Shown: one piece after another, positions 57,605-64,000 of the stretch | Layout: the number at the start of each line of letters is the position of its first letter | Numbering within the stretch: the stretch's first letter is position 1 | Assembly: GCF_016920785.2 (NCBI RefSeq) | Contig: NW_024609857.1 | Coordinates: forward strand, 188,493,027-188,557,026 | Direction: 5' to 3' | DNA from: Ixodes scapularis | Lineage: Eukaryota; Arthropoda; Arachnida; Ixodida; Ixodidae | DNA length: 64,000 nt | Made by a program: the position numbers and the translations under genes | The notes under the pieces: generated by a model | The model's input: the letters and a program-made list of their open reading frames with translations, nothing else | Databases searched by the model: none | Told to the model about the DNA's origin: nothing

Positions 57605-57999
57605 ACACTCTCAGAAATAGGGGTGTATAGGGGTACACCCTTTGTCTCATATGTAACTCCCCAAAACAGCAATTCGACGTTTAGTCTACAGTCGTTGAAC
57701 CGATGATACCAACTTCTAAGACTGGCTTGAAAGTCGACCGACACAACTTATTAGAATAGCTAATGTACGCATTAAAGGTTGCAGTAAGACAATCAAGGTT
57801 AGGCCTTGCTTCAAAAACTTGATGTTTTTTTTTTCTTCTAATCTTTGGTACGCACACTAGCTATTTAGTTCGTTAAATCCAACAGCTATCCAGCCACTAG
57901 TAAAAGCTGGTATCACCAGCTCGACATCAGTGGACTGAACGCCCAAATGTAGTTTTTGGGCGTTCCATATCTTATACGCACCCTATTTCTAAGACTGTT
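57605..57999. mobile_element. MITE with CACTCT-type termini
   Basis: The left end ACACTCTCAGAAATAGGGGTGTATA pairs with the right end, read inverted from about 57999: ACAGTCTTAGAAATAGGGTGCGTATA. Terminal similarity continues weakly inward (ATATG, CGCCC). No coding content. Confidence 0.7.
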
Positions 58000-58038
58000 G
58001 CTCTCCAACAGATATAGTTAGCAAACTTTTTCTATGCC

Positions 58039-58244
58039 AAGCGCAAGTTCGTCTGCTTCTTTTGCCAGGGCTACGGTGACATCAGAACGCCGAGCTCTGA
58101 TTGCCTCCAACAGAAAGGATAGTGGGTAGAACTCAATGCAGCTAACACCAAAGTCTACCCACTATCCTTTCAACCAGAGCCATTCAAAACACGGCGTTTT
58201 GACTCAACGCAAACCCTGCGCAAAAAGAAGACGAACTTGCGCTT
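58039..58244. mobile_element. CRE/CCAAT foldback MITE, copy D
   Basis: Ends AAGCGCAAGTTCGTCTGCTTC and its inverse GACGAACTTGCGCTT. Contains GTGACATCAGAACGCCGAGC (CRE-like) and CTCTGATTG in the left arm, with GGATAGTGGGTAGA / TCTACCCACTATCC at the centre. Fourth copy of the family at 36527, 39249 and 40286. Confidence 0.85.
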
Positions 58245-58308
58245 TGCATAGTCACTGTCAGTTTATTAAACGCAGGGCGCCACGAGTCTCGAGCTTTTGA
58301 TTAGTGAG

Positions 58309-58508
58309 TTTTAGCGTCACGATTACCAGCAAACACAAGCACTCTGCGTAGGCGTCCGCGATTACGTGTTCCCTATGGTGCGTGCGCGGCGCCCAAAATG
58401 CGTCTTGGATTGGTGCATGGCGACGACACGCGCATGCGCAGAGTCGAGCACGCGACACTAATGCTAACGCACCCAGCGCTTGCGTCTACTCCTATACGCA
58501 ATACTAAA
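58309..58508. mobile_element. 200-bp MITE, copy 2
   Basis: Left end GTTTTAGCGTCACGATTACC, right end CTATACGCAATACTAAAAC; GCAAACACAAGCAC pairs with GCGCTTGCGTCTAC. Collinear with 12562-12751 over the full length. Confidence 0.7.
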
Positions 58509-59517
58509 ACTCCCTATTATCGTTCCTCAGACGCTGACAATGCTGCCCGATAGAGTTCCGCCCATCAACGAATGGCGAAGCAAAAAGTCTGAAGATAGAA
58601 GAGCACGCCCTGTATATTTGTTTTTTTAAAGCTCGAAATGGAAATTATGCATGATCTTCACCAACCGGCGAGAAAAAAAGAATCCTTCTGAACAGGGGTA
58701 TTCGATTGAACATAGCTACACTCACCAATATCTGCGTGCGTGATATTGAGGAGCATAGTGTTAGTTATCTGTCTCGTGGAATTGCACTCATCGTGGGTTC
58801 TCTAATATGTAATGTCTCTACACTTCAAGAAATCGGGAGAGAATGCGTTTCCGTAAGGCACTTGAGAAAGCCAATCGTTGCAATTTATCGTTATAATCAT
58901 CATCAATATATGGAGGAAGCTGGGCTAATGACCAGGCTGAAAACTTCACAGCTAAGAAAAACAAGAAAACTCTTTGCTCTGTATAGAGTTATTATAATGT
59001 ACGCTAGAGGTTCAAGTGACGTTGGTGTCTATGCGAATCCCTGGAGGTTAATGGAAGTAGACAGCAACCAGTTCCCTTTTTACTATGCTCCTGTGCATTC
59101 CTAGGGAAAACGCGCGCTCAATTCGTCGCTTCGCAGGAGAATATCAGGAATCACTTGTGTTAATTGGGTGATCGCGAATAATAGGTAACTTCATTAACAC
59201 TTTAAAAGTGTAAACGCTTCACTCACAGTATTTTCTTCATCCGTGAATGATGTTAAACTTTGCCATATTTCAGGCTCACACCTCTGTTTCCTTGCAGGTG
59301 TGTAGAGAGGAGCGACGATTCTAAGCAAAATAACAATCGCAAGGAAGTAGTGCGTGCTGGAGGTTCGCCAGCATTCCGGTGACGCTTATATATTGCTAAT
59401 ATGTCAGCCCTGTCCCTATATGAAAATGACCCCGTCGTGCATCTTTACAATCGATCGGTAAAAAAACATTCAAAACTGAAAGAATACCGTACATGGGTTT
59501 TGAAAGGTGCTTTTTTT
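58509..59517. other. No recognised gene; one 132-codon ORF (58706-59104, +) of unknown nature
   Basis: The ORF encodes no motif recognised here and has no clear splice context. A chance ORF cannot be excluded. Confidence 0.35.
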
Positions 59518-59820
59518 AGAGCGCAGCTCTTAGGGGCCCGTTTCCAGCCGGAGCGGCGTCGGCGTAACCGGGGAGGGGGGGGGGAGGTCACGTGACCCCC
59601 TGAGGTCACGTGACCCCCCCGAGGTCACGTGACCCCCCCCCCCCCCCCGAGATCACGTGACCCCCCCCCTGGAGGTCACGTGACCCCCCCCCCCCTCCCC
59701 CGAGGTCACGTGACCCCCTCCCCCGAGATCACGTGACCATCCCCCGGGGTCACGTGACTACCCGCAGGTGACGTGACCCCCCTCAGTACCCTTCCCGACT
59801 CCTCCTCAAGAGCTGCGCTC
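59518..59820. repeat. C-rich array of CACGTG palindromes framed by inverted repeats
   Basis: The flanks GAGCGCAGCTCTTAGG (59519) and AAGAGCTGCGCTC (ending about 59820) are inverted copies. Between them lies C/G-rich DNA with nine 10-bp boxes. GTCACGTGAC occurs at 59587, 59605, 59624, 59675, 59705 and 59749; ATCACGTGAC at 59652 and 59728; the variant GTGACGTGAC at 59768. The boxes are separated by variable C-runs. No coding content. Confidence 0.85.
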
Positions 59821-62800
59821 CAATTCGGCGTTACAGGGATTTGTAAACGGCTTTCATTTTTATTATTTTTTATGCCGGGCAGTTTTTATCGGAAACATTT
59901 GCTCTGCCTTCTAGCTATTCTCGAAGACTGGACCGTGGAGGTGATGTTTTGAACGCTGAACAGGAACGTTGGTCCATATGCTTGATCAGAGACAATAAAG
60001 AAATACTTATTTATTGCTGGGCACTCGGATTATATTAATTGGCCTTCAATTTATGTTGATCGTATAAATGTACAGGGAGTAGCTAAAGCTAAACCAGTGC
60101 TACTGCATAGTTCTTGTCGTCTCTCTTGATTTTCTAGGTGTTCTAAAGCGCCGACGCCGTGTTCGCGCTAACAGTGTCCGACAGTGCACACAAATGCATG
60201 CATGGACCTGCTTTAGCAATGTCTCTAATGCACTGAATTTGGACGCAAAAGAACTATAAACGACCAATATTTTTATTCGCATGACATAGAAATGCTCCAA
60301 GCTACTTACCACGTTATACGTATTCGTAATATTTGCTCTTATAATCGAGAGCGGAGACAAAATGTGTCCGATTTTTCCCGTAAAAAGTCTTTTACTGGAA
60401 TCCAATATTGGACTGGTTGCTGTCTGCTCAATAGACCAATAGCCAAATTACCCAAGCATCAAGGAGAGTGCCGGAATTGGTGGTCCACGCGCCGCACGTG
60501 TTGGCGTCAGCAATAGTAACTTTACTTAACCTTTACCCAAAACAAATGGCACATTGCAGGCGCGTTCGTCAACGCTTTATTTTGGGTATTTACTTCGAAT
60601 CTCTTATACGGGGAAAGCGTGCGCGTGTGGCGTGTGGAACACCAATCCCTGCACCTTGATGCTTGGACAATATAGCAATAAGTCTATTTACAACAGCTCA
60701 CTTACGCCACCTGAACCTCCTGCGCATATTATAATAACTATATAGTGCTGTGACACTGAGTGTGACGTTTTACCATGCTCAGTATCGTAGCGCGGACTGG
60801 TTTCCTAGGTTGAAACACCTTTTCAGCCACGTCATTGGCCCAGCCCACTGATGAACCTGTAGCGCTTGGCTTTCCCAAATGACTTGCAGAAAAGTAGACG
60901 CTCCAGATTGCTTAAAGTGTACTGCGAACACGGTCCTTCCGATATCGCGTTCCTGGTCCTTGGCATAACAATTTAATCATCGCATATGTGCAAAGCCCTA
61001 ATTCATGTCGTTTCCCGCCTCCTCGTGTATAGCGTGCATTCCCCTACTACCATAAATGTAATACTCTGATCTTATTAAAAGAAGAGTGTTCGGCTGATAA
61101 TAGCTTTTTTTATATAAAACTATATGACCATTGCACGCGACGAAGCGTACAAGAAGAAATAAATGGCTGGAGTGCAGAAGTCAAGTAGAGGCCAAATACG
61201 TATAAGTTAATTTGTTATTTTTATAAATAAAAATTGCAATTTGTTCTTACCTTACGTCCGTCCGCAGCCGACGCTATCAATTAAGGGGACAAATCAGATA
61301 TAAATAAAAACGCACCATCATGGTGATTGTCATGATTTTGTTTGTGTTCAATCACTACCGAACTAATATTAAAGAGAAAAGGCTCAGTGAATTTCGCTTT
61401 TGACGCTGAGATAGTTGTCCCAATAGTTCGTAGCGCCGGGTGCGTATGGACTTTAGCTGAAACGAAACGTAGTCGTATTCGCTTTGTATAGAACGTAATT
61501 GATCTTGGAGAAATAGTAAGGTTCTAACTTGACATAGCGTACTTCTGTTTTAAGCTAGGCTTCAAGAGGATATAAGAGCAGGTTAAGTATGAGTGACACC
61601 GGTACTAGGAAACCTCTGTAATTCAGCCCCTTAGTTCAACACAATACGTATACTCGGTGAGAAGTTCCCACAACTCTCTCCTACTTCTCACACTGCAAAT
61701 TAAGTTCCCCGAGTAGGCCTCGTAAGTTCGTTCCATGTCGCAGTTCATGAACCGCATGGAACGCACCTCGCAGAACTGCTGAAGAGAAACGCGTTCAACG
61801 CCTACCTCGTACCTCGATGTCGCATTCGCTTATGGCGCAGTTTAGGTTTTTCTTTTCTTTTTCTTTTGACAGCCTCTGTTTTAGCACATCAGGCGAGCGA
61901 GACACGAGCCACTAGATTGTAGTTCTCGCCACCGCGCCTGGAGCACCCATTAAGAGGGCCACTTCCCACCCGGGGATTCGCGCTATTGGCAGCGAAGCCG
62001 ACGAAGACGTGGTCGTCTCCAGAAGTGGCTAATGGCGCGCTAAGATTTCAGTAAGTCATCTTAATGAGTCAGGCACCATTTTTTGTTTTCTTTCGTGTAT
62101 TTATTTCCTCGGCGTTCGTTCCGGTTTTCTCGGGGGAATTGCCCGCTGAACCACCGTTATCTTGTAGGTGTTTGTGTGCATCTCGTGTAGCTATTTATAA
62201 TTAGCGCTGGAAGGAACGGTATAACGCTAGAACGGTTGGGTTGGATTTGTTGAAACAAAAGCAAAGAACGCAAAAATAAGGGCGCGTAATACTTATGTCG
62301 GGTTTTGTGAGTTAAGACGGGCAAATAAATAAATACGATCACTAATGAAACGGTAATGGATCTTGAGCGATTTTGTAATTATGGGCATGATGGCAAGTAC
62401 GCCAGTGGTGCTCAATCGACGTATATTATTATCTAACAAAAAGTATTTGTTTTGAAACAGAAACGTGAGCATTACTACAAATGTTCGAGATGTTCATCTG
62501 TCTTCTGCGAGCAAGCACTTTTTCACACTTTTGTAAAGCTTTCATTGCTTGTTGGGTTTAGAGCCGCGAGAAAGTAAGGTATTGTGGGTTTTCTTTACGC
62601 TGTTCAAGAAAGTAGTGATTAGAATGTCTATAGGCTTTAATAATAATAATATCAATAATAGTAATAATAATATTAATAATAATTTAAGCTTCTTTTTTCA
62701 TGTTTGAAACAAGATGCGAGAACAAAAAGCTGCGTCAGCAACTTCATGGTGATGCAACCCCCCCCCCCTTTTTTACACCAGAAGATCTAAAAAAAACACA

Positions 62801-63040
62801 AAAAAAATGAAATAAAAATACAACACTGACTAGAAAATAAAAATACATTATCAAGCGAAAATTTAAATCTCTTTCCAGCTATATCACGGAAATACTAAGC
62901 AAAACATATTCTGCACAAGACAACTACTTATGAAAAATATTGCTTTCTATCTAAGGACATTGAAAACACAGAACTTACTAAAATGCCTGTATTTCCACCG
63001 GTGCTTCAATGTCATCACCTTTTCTGAATATATCATTTAA
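59821..63040. other. No gene recognised
   Basis: AT-rich with an (AAT)n-type microsatellite at 62639-62684 and a C9 run at about 62759-62767. ORFs of up to 101 codons lack family features. Confidence 0.45.
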
Positions 63041-64000
63041 GTTAAACTTTGATGCATGATTTAATGTTTAATGTTTGTCCAAAATATAGGCTGCGTGATG
63101 GCGGAACAAACCATTTTTTTAGGGCAGAGATTATATGAACTGGTAAAAACGGTGAGATTGTGTAACGGTAAAAAAAAGTTATGTTAACCTGTAACGGTTT
63201 CTTGCAGGTTACAAGAACTCTCTGCTCACAAATATCTTCACAGGGTTTTATTTTATAAGGAAAAGAAGTGTCCAGAGGTGTCATAATATGAAATTTTGCC
63301 AACAACACGCACGACCCTTTTCTGTAAAATATACAGTTTGTCCATGGTTAGTTTTAGTTGCGTCATCGAATACTAAATGACTATAATTCAGCTGCGAGAA
63401 TAAAAATGATTTATAAACGGCTTTACACAATGAGGTAAGACGTTACAACGATTTAAATGTCGTTAGTAGCCCTACTGTTGTGAGCAGCTTGTCAAAGAAT
63501 AATCGACTTGTTCACTCCAAAACACATTATTTGCGAACCAGACGTCTTAAATTTTAACAGAATCCAGGAACTTTATGTCTTCGTTACTTAAAATCACGGA
63601 ACAGACCGTTTTGGCTTTCGAACATAATGGCTTTAGATTTGTGTAAGTGTAACTTCAGATGATTTTCCTTGTCAATTTTGTTTAGGCACACAATTACATT
63701 TTGTTAAAGTAAAGGCCTTAACAAGAAAAATTACACTAGTGTCTTTGCCATATATTCCAAATTCTGATTCAAGATCATAATTAACGTTGCCCATGCCATA
63801 TATAAATAGTCAAAAGCAACGGGCCTAAGAGAGAGAGATAAATTCTTTATTATGGAGATGTTGGTATTCTTTAAATGACACCGGCTGCTCCATAACGAGA
63901 AAGAGAGAGAAAAAAAAAAAACGGGCCTAATATTCTACCCTGGGAAAACATTTGTTCTTTATAAAACGTTGATTTAATGTTTAAGATTGATACGAATTGG
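63041..64000 (-). mobile_element. CR1-like LINE, reverse transcriptase to 3' region, continuing past the right edge
   Basis: On the minus strand from the edge: QFVSILNIKST, then FSQGRILGPLLLTIYI (the GxxQGSxLGPLLF motif of LINE RT), LKLHLHKSKAIMFESQNGLF, DKLLTTVGLLTTFKSL, and VYKSFLFSQLNYSHLVFDDAT. These are the RT fingers/palm to thumb in the correct order. Stops and frame changes occur between segments, so it is inactive. A 91-bp insert interrupts it at 63829-63919. Confidence 0.88.
63829..63919. mobile_element. 91-bp retroposed insert with 11-bp target-site duplications
   Basis: The direct repeat AACGGGCCTAA at 63818-63828 and 63920-63930 brackets a segment with a GAGAGAGA start and an A-run at its right end, including AATTCTTTATTATGG. 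The A-run beside one duplication and the 11-bp repeat length fit LINE-mediated retroposition of a short 3' fragment. Orientation is ambiguous because the opposite strand also ends in AATAAA and CTCTCTC. Confidence 0.8.

Noticed and set aside
58706..59104. 132-codon plus-strand ORF
   Set aside because: No recognisable motif, no promoter or splice context; compatible with chance.
1..64000. CRISPR arrays, rRNA, bacterial operons
   Set aside because: No regularly spaced direct repeats with unique spacers, no rRNA-like sequence, no tightly packed ORFs; the only tandem arrays are a minisatellite, the E-box array and microsatellites.

Overview
This is eukaryotic, intron-rich, repeat-laden genomic DNA. 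The best guess is an arthropod, most likely an ixodid tick or a related chelicerate. Reasons: very low gene density, moderate and patchy GC, several CR1-like LINE fragments, Ty3/Gypsy relics, tRNA-derived SINE-like units, many MITE and foldback elements, and a CpG-rich island with a secretory first exon. The tick assignment is inference from repeat style and remembered tick sequence, not from a search.

Only two host-type coding signals stand out. At 32055-32178 (+) a 41-codon exon encodes a leucine-rich signal peptide followed by LPPVIRVG and ends at a clean GTGAGT donor in phase 1. It sits at the 3' side of a 2-kb CpG-rich block (about 30.3-32.2 kb) and reads like the first coding exon of an ionotropic glutamate receptor of the kainate type. 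No second exon is recognisable in the remaining 31.8 kb, so the rest of the window would be first intron. At 22156-22581 (-) a single ORF carries a THAP zinc-finger domain whose first zinc-ligand cysteine is a tryptophan.

The rest is mobile DNA. 1-849: CR1-group LINE (-), ORF1 plus the start of the endonuclease. 961-1849: hAT-like remnant. 7423-9225: Tc1/mariner-type TIR element containing a Harbinger-type element (7508-8743), a LINE 3' end (to about 8467) and a poly-C-loop foldback (8765-9127). 12562-12751 and 58309-58508: two copies of one 200-bp MITE. 14638-15441: element with 140-bp TIRs. 17283-18152: TTAA-flanked composite with a nested SINE. 19402-19604: Harbinger MITE. 20378-21098: 720-bp foldback, followed by a TIR element at 21096-21692. 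24300-25943: Ty3/Gypsy RNase H and integrase, with polypurine tract and 3' LTR start. 36527, 39249, 40286 and 58039: four copies of one palindromic MITE carrying CRE and CCAAT motifs. 48592-52918: decayed LTR retrotransposon with a nested LINE. 63041-64000: CR1-like LINE (-) that is itself interrupted by a 91-bp retroposed insert with 11-bp target duplications.

The most unusual local structure is at 59587-59777, where eight palindromic CACGTG E-boxes in a CLEAR-type context (GTCACGTGAC) plus one variant are packed into 190 bp of C-rich DNA and framed by short inverted repeats. Other structure without a coding explanation includes near-continuous 120-130-nt hairpins at 28572-28702 and 53456-53576, and an eight-copy 59-bp minisatellite at about 54609-55075.
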